From positions 83,686 through 147,685 of the forward strand of contig JADLCY010000007.1 of NCBI GenBank assembly GCA_020846935.1: 64,000 bases of DNA, given 5' to 3'. Position 1 is the stretch's first letter. Each line of letters opens with the position of its first letter. The DNA is from Gemmatimonadaceae bacterium. GTDB lineage: Bacteria; Gemmatimonadota; Gemmatimonadetes; Gemmatimonadales; Gemmatimonadaceae. The position numbers were made by a program, and so were the translations under genes. Positions 37,361 to 46,788 of this stretch are shown here, piece by piece. Under the pieces are notes generated by a model. The model searched no databases and had not been told where the DNA came from. It was given only the letters and a program-made list of their open reading frames with translations.

Positions 37361-38290
37361 TTAGGCGGTGGATGTGACCATCGCCGCGGCACCCTCGTGG
37401 CGCGCGACGCGTCGCCAGGTCAGCGCCAGCGGGAGCGTCATGGCCAGGGTGCCGAGGATCGCCGCCCCCCAGAGATCATCCCGCACGCAGAGCACCACCG
37501 GCATGACGCCGTTGGCGGCGTACAACACCAACGGGAGGCGGCTCGGGCTGATCGCACCGGTGAACGCGGTTGGCGGCGCGATGGCCAGCATCGCGCGCGC
37601 GACGAGCGTCCCGGTGACGTACCAGCCGAACCAGTTCGACAGCGGCATACCATAGAACGCATCGCGCGTGAAGAAGGCGACGACCCACGCGGGCAGTCCG
37701 GTGCCGGTGAACATCTCGCCGCTGCCCCAGAGCCAGTGCGACGTGCGCACCATGGCTGGATCCATCGATACGTCCCACGCCACGAGCACGAGGCCCGCCA
37801 CGGCCGCCCACCGCCAGCGCGAGCGGGCATCGTCGGCCGGCGCCAGTCGTCGTCCGCAGATCGCCAGCGAGGCGTAGAGCATGTAGAACCACGAGATGGG
37901 AATCGGAAACGGCACCAGACCGGCGATGCGGTAGCCCAGCAGAGGCGTGTACCGGTAGTCCCCGAACGGCAGCCCCGTGGCGGTGCCGGCGAGTTCGGCG
38001 CCTAACGAGATCACGGAGCCGACGACCAGCAGCGCCGTGGCGCGCCACCACCCCAGCCGCCCGCCCGCGTGCACCAGCGCCGCGAGCGCGCCCAGCACCA
38101 CGTAGGTCGGCCCCGAGAACTTCCAGCCGAGCCGCATGATCGTCGCGTTCGGCTCCTGCTGGAGCATTGGCCCCGGCGGGCCGTTCAGCACCGTGACCAT
38201 CGCCAGCGATGAGAACGCGATGAGCGCCAGGTGCGCGATCAGCAGTCCCCGGGCGAGTCGCTCGGTCGTTCGGACCTCGGGCGCAATCAC
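37361..38290 (-). CDS. cruF: Carotenoid 1,2-hydratase of the CruF/DUF422 family
   Basis: 309 residues, about seven to eight membrane helices. GPTYVVLGALAALVHAGGRLGWW, the conserved GLPFGDYRYTPLLGYRIAGLVPFPIPISWFYMLYAS and AWDVSMDPAMVRTSHWLWG with FYGMPLSNWFGWYVTG are the hallmarks of CruF-like gamma-carotene/lycopene hydratases. It would hydrate the psi-end of lycopene, a step toward oscillol-type, sugar-decorated carotenoids. No glycosyltransferase or CrtD-like gene is nearby to complete the pathway. GTG 38290 overlaps the crtB stop (GTGA). Confidence 0.85.
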   Translation of the reverse strand: MIAPEVRTTERLARGLLIAHLALIAFSSLAMVTVLNGPPGPMLQQEPNATIMRLGWKFSGPTYVVLGALAALVHAGGRLGWWRATALLVVGSVISLGAELAGTATGLPFGDYRYTPLLGYRIAGLVPFPIPISWFYMLYASLAICGRRLAPADDARSRWRWAAVAGLVLVAWDVSMDPAMVRTSHWLWGSGEMFTGTGLPAWVVAFFTRDAFYGMPLSNWFGWYVTGTLVARAMLAIAPPTAFTGAISPSRLPLVLYAANGVMPVVLCVRDDLWGAAILGTLAMTLPLALTWRRVARHEGAAAMVTSTA

Positions 38291-39201
38291 GCCGTGGCCA
38301 CGTCGTCCAGCGACCCGCGCGCCGCGCCGGCCGGATCGAGCAGCGCACGGCCGAGCACCACGGCGCGTTCGCGCCAACCAAGTCGCGCCCGTTGCGTGAA
38401 GGTGTCGTAGCCGTTCCGCTCGATCGCGTCGAGAATTCGCGCATACCCTGAGGCACACGCGCTCGCGCACCGCCGTGAATCCGCATCGAGCATCGGGATG
38501 CCCGGGGCGGCGAGGTGGTAGTAGTGGCGCGCGCGGGTCACCTGACGGCGCATCAGCCCTTCCCATGCGTCACGACGACGCGCGGCGCGACCTGTGATCA
38601 CATCGTCCGGCGCGAAGCCAAACTCGAGTAACTCGTCGGTGGGCACGTAACACCGCCCTCGGCGTGCGTCTTCACCGATGTCCCGCAGCACGTTCGTCAG
38701 CTGCATCGCCACACCCAGGGCGCGCGCGTGCGTCACCGCGAGTGGCCTGGCCCCCGGCGTGCCGCCAACGCTCATGACCGCGAGGCACATTTCGCCGACG
38801 CTCCCGGCCACGCCCTCGCAGTAGGCAAGCAGGTTGGACCAGGTATCGAGCGGACGCGCGGTGATGTCGACCGCGACGCCGTCGAGCAGTTCCACGAGGG
38901 GGGCGGCGGGGATCGCAAAACGGTCGGTGGCCCACGCCAGCTCCCGAAATACCGCGTCCGTTCCCGCGCCGCAGAGCGCGCGGTCGAGGGCGCGACGATG
39001 CTGGTCCAGCCGCTGGGTGACGCTCCCGGCTTCCAGGCCGTCGTTGGCGAGGTCGACCAGGTCATCGGCGACGCGGCAGAAGGCGTAGAGCGCGTACGTC
39101 GCGCGCCGCTTCTCTGCCGGTAGCAGCAGGCTGGCCACGGAAAAGGTGCGGGCGTGCCGCCGGGTGACCTGCTCGCAGAACTGTGCGTCGGGGTGCGTCA
39201 T
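38287..39201 (-). CDS. crtB: Phytoene synthase
   Basis: 304 residues; trans-isoprenyl diphosphate synthase family. It condenses two geranylgeranyl-PP to phytoene. The two aspartate motifs are DDLVD (46-50) and NVLRDIGEDARRGR (170-183). The start is taken at ATG 39201 (MTHPDAQFCEQVTRRHARTFS), which aligns with the family; a GTG 105 bases upstream stays in frame and is an alternative. First gene of the carotenoid operon. Confidence 0.93.
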   Translation of the reverse strand: MTHPDAQFCEQVTRRHARTFSVASLLLPAEKRRATYALYAFCRVADDLVDLANDGLEAGSVTQRLDQHRRALDRALCGAGTDAVFRELAWATDRFAIPAAPLVELLDGVAVDITARPLDTWSNLLAYCEGVAGSVGEMCLAVMSVGGTPGARPLAVTHARALGVAMQLTNVLRDIGEDARRGRCYVPTDELLEFGFAPDDVITGRAARRRDAWEGLMRRQVTRARHYYHLAAPGIPMLDADSRRCASACASGYARILDAIERNGYDTFTQRARLGWRERAVVLGRALLDPAGAARGSLDDVATA

Positions 39202-39514
39202 CAGCTCGAAACGTGAATCGAAAGGGACATCGGGTGATGAGTCATTGTCAACCGCTGTTCCTACGCGGGGGGCCGTTGCCCGGATCCTTGGCATGACGCC
39301 TGCCACTCGCGGATCGGTTCAGCGACCCGGTCCTCGCGTGCCTCGACGATCGCACGGTGCAGACCAGGTGGCTCCGCACGCAGTGCCGGCACGAAGGCGG
39401 CGGGCAGACTGGGTTCCTCGTCGCGCCTGCGCTACGCGAGTCCGCCTCTCCCGAGGAGGTGCGCAGATCCGGTTCACGGTCGTATCGTGCGGACGACTCA
39501 CTCCGGAGGCCTCG

Positions 39515-40951
39515 ATGTTCCATCGTTGCTGCGCCCTGCTTCTCGTGACCGGCGCGCTGTCTGCCCGCGCGCAGACGTCCGAGGTGCTGATCACCGGCGC
39601 GTCCGTGATCGACGTGCGCTCGGGCGTGGCGCGCTCTGGTCTGACCCTCCGCGTGGCCGGTGGGGTGATCGCGTCCGTGGGCCCTGATCGCGGGGTGAGC
39701 CCCGCGCCTGGCGCACGGGTGATCGATGCGCGAGGGAAGTTCGTGATCCCCGGGCTGTGGGACATGCACATGCACTTTGGCGGTGGTGATTCGCTGATTG
39801 CCGAGAACCGCAATCTGCTGGGGCTGTACCTGGCGAACGGGATCACGACGATTCGGGACGCCGCGGGCGACCTTGCGACCACCGTGGTGGCCTGGCGCGA
39901 CTCGATCGCGAGCGGCGCCATGGACGGGCCAACGATTTTCACCTCGGGGCCCAAGCTCGAGGGCATCCAGTCCATCTGGCCCGGCGACCTCGAGGTGGGG
40001 ACGCGCGCGGAGGTCGACGCGGCGCTGGACCGGATCGTCGCGCTGCGTGCGGACTTCGTGAAGATCACCGACAACACGCTGGATCCCGAGCTGTTTCTCT
40101 ACGCGTTAGGCGCGGTGCGCCGTCGCGGGCTCCGGAGCTCGGCGCACATTCCCCAGCCGATCGCGGTGCGTGATGCGGTCGAGGCGGGCCTCGGTTCGAT
40201 CGAGCACCTCTCGTACGCCATCAAGGCCGGGTCACCGCGCGAGGCAGAGTTGGCGCGTCAGCGCGCGGAAGGGCGGATCCCGAGGCGCGTGCCGCCGGAG
40301 AATGCGGCGCAGGTATTCGACGAGGACATCGCGATGTCGACCTATCGGCTGATGGCGGAGAGGGGCGTCGCCATCACGCCGACGCTGAGCATCAGTCGCA
40401 CACTGGCGTATCTCGATTCCGACGACCACACGCGGGATCCGGGACTCGCCTTCATCGGGCCCGGGTTGCGCGCGACGTACCGGGGTCGCGTGGAGGCGGC
40501 GGCGCGAGCGGATGCGGCGGGCATCGAGCGTCGGCATCGGAGCTACGAGTTTGCGAAGGCCAGGATTCCGCTGCTTCAGCGGGCGGGGGTGACGATCTTC
40601 GCGGGGACTGACGCCGGGTTCCTCAACTCCTTCGTCTATCCCGGCTTTGCCCTGCACCAGGAGATGGCGTTGCTGCAGGAAGCCGGGCTGACGCCGCTCG
40701 AGACGCTGCAGGCCGCGACGATCAACGGCGCGCGTTGGCTTGGCCAGGACCGTCGCTCTGCGGGGCTGGAGCCGGGGATGGTGGCGGACCTGGTGGTGTT
40801 GGACGCGAATCCACTGATTGACGTGCGCGCGACGCGATCGATCCGGGGGGTGATGGTGCGTGGGAGGTACTTTGATCGGGCGGCGCTGGATGCCATGCTC
40901 GACGAGGTGCGGCGTCGGGCCAGCGCGCCGAGTGGGGCGCGCCCGGACTGA
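39515..40951 (+). CDS. Secreted amidohydrolase (metal-dependent hydrolase)
   Basis: 478 residues. Signal peptide of about 19 residues (MFHRCCALLLVTGALSARA). Amidohydrolase superfamily: HxH at H85/H87 (WDMHMHFGG), later metal-ligand histidines in SSAHIPQ and SIEHLS, D in FAGTDAGFL, and the flanking beta-sandwich SVIDVRSGVAR...LVVLDANPLIDVRATRSIRGVMVRG. Such imidazolonepropionase-like enzymes include Xaa-Pro dipeptidases and prolidases. Substrate unknown. GGAGG at 39504-39508 fixes the start. The DUF421 gene follows after about 20 bp. Confidence 0.9.
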   Translation: MFHRCCALLLVTGALSARAQTSEVLITGASVIDVRSGVARSGLTLRVAGGVIASVGPDRGVSPAPGARVIDARGKFVIPGLWDMHMHFGGGDSLIAENRNLLGLYLANGITTIRDAAGDLATTVVAWRDSIASGAMDGPTIFTSGPKLEGIQSIWPGDLEVGTRAEVDAALDRIVALRADFVKITDNTLDPELFLYALGAVRRRGLRSSAHIPQPIAVRDAVEAGLGSIEHLSYAIKAGSPREAELARQRAEGRIPRRVPPENAAQVFDEDIAMSTYRLMAERGVAITPTLSISRTLAYLDSDDHTRDPGLAFIGPGLRATYRGRVEAAARADAAGIERRHRSYEFAKARIPLLQRAGVTIFAGTDAGFLNSFVYPGFALHQEMALLQEAGLTPLETLQAATINGARWLGQDRRSAGLEPGMVADLVVLDANPLIDVRATRSIRGVMVRGRYFDRAALDAMLDEVRRRASAPSGARPD

Positions 40952-40970
40952 GCCGGTTGGGCTGGCCACG

Positions 40971-41621
40971 GTGTTGCGCTTGACGGGGTGGTGCGCCACG
41001 ATCCCCGCCCTTGCCCACGGAGTGCGTGTGTTCCCGACCGAGAAGGACGTCCGGTTCGATCGTCGACTCGCCGTGGTGCGGCGGGTGTCCTGGTTCGTGG
41101 CCGCGCCGCTGCTGATCTTTGGTGCCGTGCGCGTGACCGCCACCGGCACCGGCATTGCGCATTCGTCCGTGCGCGCGGCGATGATCTATGGATTCGTGCT
41201 GCTGGTGCTGCGGCTGGCCGGCAAGCGGACGATGGCGCAGATCACGACCTTTGATCTGGTGATCCTGCTGATCCTGAGCGAGGCGATTCAGCCGGCGATG
41301 GTGGGGGACGGGAGTTCGATGCTCAACGCCTTCGTGATCGTCGGGACGCTGGTGGCGATCGACGTGGCGTTAGGCGTGGGCAAGGATCGGAGCCCGACGC
41401 TGGCCCGCTGGCTGGACGACGTGCCGACGGTCCTGATCCGGGAGGGGGTGGCCGATGAGGCCGCGATGCGCCGTGTCCGGGTCGACCTGGGTGACGTGAT
41501 GGAGTCCGCGCGGCTGCACCAGGGCATCATGGACCGCGCGCAGGTGCGTTATGCGATCCTCGAGCGGACCGGCGGGATTTCGATCATTCCGTGGGGCGGG
41601 GGCGCCGACGAGCGGCGCTGA
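40971..41621 (+). CDS. DUF421 (YetF-like) membrane protein
   Basis: 216 residues from GTG 40971; GTG 41029 is an alternative. Two to three N-terminal transmembrane helices (SWFVAAPLLIFGAVRV; AMIYGFVLLVLRLAGKR; NAFVIVGTLVAIDVALGV) enclose the family signature LRLAGKRTMAQITTFDLVILLILSEAIQPAMVG. A cytosolic alpha/beta domain follows (TVLIREGVADEAAMRRVRVDLGDVMESARLHQGI). The function of this family is unknown. It ends before a long leader. Confidence 0.85.
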   Translation: MLRLTGWCATIPALAHGVRVFPTEKDVRFDRRLAVVRRVSWFVAAPLLIFGAVRVTATGTGIAHSSVRAAMIYGFVLLVLRLAGKRTMAQITTFDLVILLILSEAIQPAMVGDGSSMLNAFVIVGTLVAIDVALGVGKDRSPTLARWLDDVPTVLIREGVADEAAMRRVRVDLGDVMESARLHQGIMDRAQVRYAILERTGGISIIPWGGGADERR

Positions 41622-41722
41622 AGCGCGCGGTGGCTGGCCTGTCTTCGGATGGCGCGGTGTTCACAGCGGCAAGGCGCTCCGAGGGGTTCCGCACAATTTT
41701 CGAACATTCGTCCCACGATTTA

Positions 41723-41751
41723 TTGACACGCCTTCCGGGTGGGGGCATAAT
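41723..41751 (+). promoter_or_regulatory. Strong sigma-70 promoter of SusC/SusD pair 2
   Basis: TTGACA (41723-41728), exactly 17 bases, CATAAT (41746-41751); five of six -10 bases match consensus. Confidence 0.8.
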
Positions 41752-41960
41752 GGCGCGTTCCACGACAGCTGTCTCCGGAATCGGCTGACATACGTCAGCT
41801 GATCCCGGGTTCCCCTTTGCGTCCGAATTGCGCCTGCTCAGCCCTGCTGCCTCGCGGGTGTTTGCCCGCTGCAAGGAATGCCACACCCGGGCTGGACATC
41901 CCGGGAGCGCCGACCCCACGGCCTGTGGTTCGTAGTCACCCCGTTCACATGGAGGAACGC
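41752..41960 (+). other. Long 5' leader of SusC 2
   Basis: About 200 bases between the promoter and the ATG. It contains the hairpin GCTGAC-ATAC-GTCAGC (41784-41799) and further GC-rich pairing. I recognise no riboswitch class. The ribosome-binding site GGAGG precedes ATG 41961 by five bases. Confidence 0.4.
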
Positions 41961-44900
41961 ATGGTGAGACATGTCCGTAGCACAATGTCCCTGTTGGCTG
42001 TCCTTACGGCCATCGCCCCCGGAACGTTGGCCGCGCAGGGCGCCACTGGGACGGTCGAAGGGTCGGTACTGGAGCAAGGCTCCGGTCGGCCCCTCGGCAA
42101 CGCGCAGGTGTTCATCGCCGGAACGACGCTGGGAGCGCTGACCAACGGGCAGGGCTTCTATCGTATCACCGGCGCCCCGGCTCGGCAGGTCGATGTCCGC
42201 GTCCGACTCATCGGATTCGGACCGGCCAGCAAGTCGGCCCTGGTTACGGCGGGGCAGACGTCGACGGTGGACTTCACGCTCTCCGTCTCGGCGCTTCAGC
42301 TGGAGCAGGTGGTCGTCACGGGGTCGGGTCAGGCGGTCGAAGTGAAGAAGCTCGGGAACACGGTGGCTACGGTCCAGCCCCCGCAGTTTGCGCCGATCTC
42401 GTCGCCGACCGAGTTGTTGCAGGGTCGTGAGCCTGGTCTCGTCGGCCTGCCGTCGTCGGGTCTCACAGGCGAAGGCGCGCGCATCCGCATCCGCGGCAAT
42501 GCGTCGCTCTCCATGTCCAACGAGCCGATCATCTTCATCGATGGCATGCGCATGAACGCGCGTGGCGGCTTCGGCAACAACGTCGGCGCCGGCGGCGGCG
42601 GTTCGCCGTCGCGGTTGGACGACATTGACCCGGCCACGATCGAGCGCGTCGAGATCCTCAAGGGCGCTGCCGCGGCGACGCTCTACGGGACCGAAGCGTC
42701 GAACGGCGTGATCCAGATCTTCACCAAGCGTGGCAACTCGGGTGCGGCGCGCTGGACGTTCCAGGGCGAGCAGTCGATGCTCACGTATCCGGAAGACCGC
42801 GTGAAGCTGTCCTACGGCTGGGTGCGCCCCGGCACCGAGGCCAAGCTGTCGCAGTTCTACGGCACGCAGCTCAAGGCCTACGACATGATGGAGTCCGACT
42901 GGCCGCGCCGGCCGATGGACACGGGCCTGGGAACCCAGGGGAGCGGCACGGTGCAGGGCGGGTCGCAGAACTACACGTATTTCGTGGCCGGTCGCTATGG
43001 GCAGGAGAATGGCCCCGTCGGACTCGAGGAGTTCGGCACGGCGCGCGACTTCAACCGCAAGATCTCCGGCAACACGCAGCTGGGCATCGTGGTGTCGAAC
43101 GACCTGCGCTTTGGCTTCCGCGCCGGGTATTACGACACGCACCAGGAGACGATCAACAACAACAACAACATCTACGCCGTGACCGCGCTCTCCATGTTCG
43201 GCAAGCCCGAACTGGCGAACTGCGACGCGTCGTCGGTGAAGAGCCCGCGCACGTGTTCCGGCGCCGGCAACGAGGCAGGGAACGCCGCCTTCATGACGGT
43301 CAAGGAGGCGATGGGCCAGGAAACGATGAACGACGCGGGGCGTTTCCAGGGCATCATTGACGCGACCTACACGCCGTCGTCGAGCGTCACCTGGACGTCG
43401 ACGCTCGGTGTGGACGCGACGGACGATCGCTCATTCTCGTTCTCGCCCTTCGGCTACAACATCGACAAGTTCACGAGCCAGACGCCCAACGGCGCGCGTG
43501 GCTCCAACGCACGAAAGGATCGGCAGTACACGATCGACTCGAAGATCCTGTGGAAGTCGAAGATCCTCGGGCGCGAGTCGGACTTCGTCGTTGGCCTCCA
43601 GGGCTTCGTGAGCCGTACGTACCAGGTGGGTGGCTCGGACGCCAACTTCCCCGGCCCGGGCATCGAAGTCGTGGGCGCCGGCAACACGCAGGTCGTCAAC
43701 GAGTCACTCAACGCGGCGACCAACGGTGGCTACTTCGTTCAGGAACAGCTGTCGGTGACGCCGTGGATGTTCGTTACGGGCGGCGCGCGCTACGACTACT
43801 CGTCGGCCTTCGGTGAGACGCAGAAGGGTGTGCTCTACCCCAAGGCGTCGATCTCGGTGGTCCCGTCGGACATGAGTGGCTGGGGCAGCCCGCTCGGCCT
43901 GAACACGTTCCGCGTGCGGGCCGCGATCGGCAAGTCGGGCCGTCAGCCCGGCGCGTTCGACAAGCTCACGACCTACCAGCCGATCACGTCGATCTTCGGG
44001 TCGGGCCTCCGTCCCCAGGGCCTTGGCAACCCCGCCCTCGAGCCCGAAATCTCGACGGAATGGGAAGCCGGGTTCGAGACGGGCTTCATGAACAACAAGG
44101 TGGGTATCGACTTCACCTACTGGAACCGCTCGGTGAACGACGTGCTCGTCGCCAAGCAGTTCGCCCCGTCGGGTGGCTTCCAGAACCTCCAGCTCGCGAA
44201 CATCGGCAAGCTCGAGGCGCACGGCTACGACATCACCGGCAAGCTGTTCCTCGTCCAGAACAAGGACCTGTCGCTCGACCTGTTCGCCAACGGCGCGTAC
44301 ATCTTCCAGAAGGTGGCCTCGCTTGGTGGCGCTGCTCCGCTCAAGGTCGGTGGCTCGTATCCGCGCTATCGTAACTTCATCAAGGAAGGCGAAGCGCCGG
44401 GCGCACTCTTCGGAGCAAAGCTCGTACAGTCGTGCTCCGCGCGTCCCGCGAACGCGACCTACAAGTGCCTCCAGAGCGGTCAGCTGCCGTTTGACCAGAA
44501 CGGTGATGGCGTTCCCGACACCGAGGCGCAGCTGCTCGCCTACCTCGGCCAGGCCCGCACGCTGGACAACCTGAACCTGATGCGTGTGGACGAGGACGGC
44601 GATGGCGACTTCCTCGACCATCCCGATGGCAAGCCGTTCCCGGATTGGCAGGGTGCCTTTGGTGCCAACCTGACCCTCAAGCGCAACTGGCGTTTTGCCA
44701 CGCTGCTCGAGTACAAGGCGGGCAACTATCGCGTGACGAACCTGACCGACCAGTTCCGAAACGCGAATCCGCTGATCGGCCGCAATACGATCAAGGCTGC
44801 CACGGCGGAAGCCACGATCAACAATCCGGCGTCGACTGCACAGCAGCGGCTGGAGGCGGCGAAGTCGTGGATGACGCTCAAGGCACTGTCCCCGTACGAC

Positions 44901-45188
44901 GGCCTCAATGGCACGGAAGACGGTTCGATGGTGCGCCTGCGCGAGATTTCGCTGACCTACACGGCACCGGCGGGCCTGGCTGCCAAGCTCGGAGCCAAGG
45001 ATCTGGCGCTGACACTCTCGGGCCGCAACCTGTTCCTGTGGACGCCGTACACGGGCACGGACCCTGAAGTAAATGCCCAGGGTCGCGTGGACGGCGGCGG
45101 TCGTGACAACAACTTCCTCGATGCGGTCGACGCGTTCGGGTATCCGCTCTCGCGCCGTATTTCCCTCCAGGTCCGCCTCGGCTACTAA
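41961..45188 (+). CDS. SusC/RagA-family TonB-dependent outer-membrane transporter (pair 2)
   Basis: 1075 residues. Signal peptide to about residue 25 (LAAQG), carboxypeptidase-regulatory-like domain (GTVEGSVLEQGSGRPLGNAQV), plug with RIRGNASLSMSNEPIIFIDG and LKGAAAATLYGTEASNGVIQIFTKRG, then the barrel, ending RRISLQVRLGY. Homologous to the transporter at 23916-27059, sharing the NNNNNIYAVTALSMFGKPELA run, but differing in loops (for example a Cys-containing loop CDASSVKSPRTCSG). ATG 41961 follows GGAGG; earlier in-frame codons belong to the leader. SusD follows 13 bp after the stop. Confidence 0.95.
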   Translation: MVRHVRSTMSLLAVLTAIAPGTLAAQGATGTVEGSVLEQGSGRPLGNAQVFIAGTTLGALTNGQGFYRITGAPARQVDVRVRLIGFGPASKSALVTAGQTSTVDFTLSVSALQLEQVVVTGSGQAVEVKKLGNTVATVQPPQFAPISSPTELLQGREPGLVGLPSSGLTGEGARIRIRGNASLSMSNEPIIFIDGMRMNARGGFGNNVGAGGGGSPSRLDDIDPATIERVEILKGAAAATLYGTEASNGVIQIFTKRGNSGAARWTFQGEQSMLTYPEDRVKLSYGWVRPGTEAKLSQFYGTQLKAYDMMESDWPRRPMDTGLGTQGSGTVQGGSQNYTYFVAGRYGQENGPVGLEEFGTARDFNRKISGNTQLGIVVSNDLRFGFRAGYYDTHQETINNNNNIYAVTALSMFGKPELANCDASSVKSPRTCSGAGNEAGNAAFMTVKEAMGQETMNDAGRFQGIIDATYTPSSSVTWTSTLGVDATDDRSFSFSPFGYNIDKFTSQTPNGARGSNARKDRQYTIDSKILWKSKILGRESDFVVGLQGFVSRTYQVGGSDANFPGPGIEVVGAGNTQVVNESLNAATNGGYFVQEQLSVTPWMFVTGGARYDYSSAFGETQKGVLYPKASISVVPSDMSGWGSPLGLNTFRVRAAIGKSGRQPGAFDKLTTYQPITSIFGSGLRPQGLGNPALEPEISTEWEAGFETGFMNNKVGIDFTYWNRSVNDVLVAKQFAPSGGFQNLQLANIGKLEAHGYDITGKLFLVQNKDLSLDLFANGAYIFQKVASLGGAAPLKVGGSYPRYRNFIKEGEAPGALFGAKLVQSCSARPANATYKCLQSGQLPFDQNGDGVPDTEAQLLAYLGQARTLDNLNLMRVDEDGDGDFLDHPDGKPFPDWQGAFGANLTLKRNWRFATLLEYKAGNYRVTNLTDQFRNANPLIGRNTIKAATAEATINNPASTAQQRLEAAKSWMTLKALSPYDGLNGTEDGSMVRLREISLTYTAPAGLAAKLGAKDLALTLSGRNLFLWTPYTGTDPEVNAQGRVDGGGRDNNFLDAVDAFGYPLSRRISLQVRLGY

Positions 45189-45201
45189 GGAGATCATGAC
45201 G

Positions 45202-46578
45202 ATGAATTCCTACACCCCCATGGGAATCCGCGTCGGGAGAGGCGTGCGCAACGCCGTGCTCGTCGTGGCCGCCGTCGCGGCCACGGCGTGCAACAAATTC
45301 CTCGAGGTGGAGAACCCCAACAACGTTGGTGACGAATCGCTTGGTAACCCGGCTGCGGCGGGGTCGATCGTGAACGGGGCGGGCGGCGCGACGATGCGTG
45401 CGCTCAACTCGCTCCTCGCGCCATACGGCGCGGTCACGGACGAACTCGTGTGGTCGGGGTCGCGTGACGCCTTCAAGCAACTCGATGATGGCGGCGTCTC
45501 CGATCCGTCGAACGAATACGTGGATGCGGCGAGCTTCCAGGTGTCGGAGGCGAGATACCTGACCGAGGAGTCGATCCAGCGCCTGCTTGGATTCCAGAAG
45601 GCGGGGAAGCTCACGGACGCCAATGACCTCGCCCGCGCCTACATGTTCGCGGCGGTCATGTTCCGCGTGATTCCGGACATGTACGACGACTACGTCATCA
45701 GCTCGTTCCGCACGGACAATGGAGATCCGGTGGGCGAGGCGAACATGGGCACGCTGTACGACAAGGCGATCGACTACGCCACGAAGGGCCTGGCCCTCGC
45801 CACGGACAACACGACGAAGGCCAACCTGACCGCGATGCGGGCATCCGCCCGGTTCAACAAGGCCATCTGGGCCAAGCTGAACCCCGGTGGTGCTGCGCCG
45901 GCGCAACCGCTCGTGAACGACGCGGCGGCGGCGACCGATGCGGCGGCCGCGTACGCGCTGATGACGGGGCTCAAGTACCGCTTCGACATCAGCCCGAGCG
46001 CCACGGCGTCGGGCAACCCGTCGTCGGGTTTCGAGATCAATCAGCGACTCGAACTCGCCGGTGGCGATCGCTTTGTCGTGCGCACCACGGCTGGCACGCG
46101 TGTGGCGTCGATCCGCATGGTCGATCCCATCACCAACCAGGCGGACCCGATCCTGAGCGAAAACGTGGAGCGGTGCTGCAAGGTGAACGCGACCTTCAAC
46201 ACCGACGGCAACTTCATCCCGTTTGCGGTCACGTCGGGTATCGATATGCAGCTCATCATCGCGGAAGTCGCGCTGGCCAACAACCAGATGACGACCTTCG
46301 CGACCGCCATCAACACGATCCGTACGGCCTACGGTCTTCCGGATTGGACGTCGGCGAGCACGGTGTCGGCGTCGGCGATCCTGCAGCACGAGCGCAGCGT
46401 GGGCCTCTTCATGCAGGGCCGTCGGTTGGCCGACCTCTATCGCTTCAATCTCAAGAGCGACAGGTGGACGACCACGTCTGACGCCGGCAAGCGAGTCGGG
46501 TGCTTCTTCTCGATCTCGATCACCGAGCGTCAGTCGAACGCCAAGGTGACCGCGCAGCCCACCTGCCGGCAGTCGTAA
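45202..46578 (+). CDS. SusD/RagB-family nutrient-binding lipoprotein (pair 2)
   Basis: 458 residues from ATG 45202, nine bases after AAGGAG (45187-45192); ATG 45196 is three bases from it and less likely. Lipobox ATAC with C30, then CNKFLEVENPNNV. Typical SusD helices (NDLARAYMFAAVMFRVIPDMYDDY; GIDMQLIIAEVALANNQ; ILQHERSVGLFMQGRRLADLYRFNL). Compared with pair 1 it has an extra CC motif (ERCCKV near the middle) and a Cys close to the end, which might form disulfides. It partners SusC 2; the ligand is unknown. Confidence 0.94.
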   Translation: MNSYTPMGIRVGRGVRNAVLVVAAVAATACNKFLEVENPNNVGDESLGNPAAAGSIVNGAGGATMRALNSLLAPYGAVTDELVWSGSRDAFKQLDDGGVSDPSNEYVDAASFQVSEARYLTEESIQRLLGFQKAGKLTDANDLARAYMFAAVMFRVIPDMYDDYVISSFRTDNGDPVGEANMGTLYDKAIDYATKGLALATDNTTKANLTAMRASARFNKAIWAKLNPGGAAPAQPLVNDAAAATDAAAAYALMTGLKYRFDISPSATASGNPSSGFEINQRLELAGGDRFVVRTTAGTRVASIRMVDPITNQADPILSENVERCCKVNATFNTDGNFIPFAVTSGIDMQLIIAEVALANNQMTTFATAINTIRTAYGLPDWTSASTVSASAILQHERSVGLFMQGRRLADLYRFNLKSDRWTTTSDAGKRVGCFFSISITERQSNAKVTAQPTCRQS

Positions 46579-46602
46579 GGCAGGCAGTTCCTGAACGAAG
46601 TG

Positions 46603-46636
46603 ACGCCGGCTCCTCACGGGGCCGGCGTCGTGTTTT
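46603..46636 (+). terminator. Rho-independent terminator of SusC/SusD pair 2
   Basis: 8-bp stem ACGCCGGC/GCCGGCGT (46603-46610 and 46621-46628), 10-base loop, then CGTG and TTTT (46633-46636). Confidence 0.8.
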
Positions 46637-46788
46637 CCGCCTAGCACCTCTACGAGGGCCGGTTCGCCCGTCGCTTCTCCGATAGGACGACGAGTAACGC
46701 TCACAACGATCAGCGAAACCACGGGGATGAACGGAACGAACAGGGACCCCAACGACATTCGCACTTCCAGCTTGGCGTCCGGCGTCAG

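Noticed and set aside
43153..43171. Short AAC repeat encoding an Asn run in SusC 2
   Set aside because: The Asn run is shared with SusC 1 at the same place, so it is protein-level conservation, not a microsatellite.
44905..46764. 619-residue minus-strand frame
   Set aside because: Antisense to SusC 2/SusD 2, arginine/histidine-rich as expected of a high-GC shadow.
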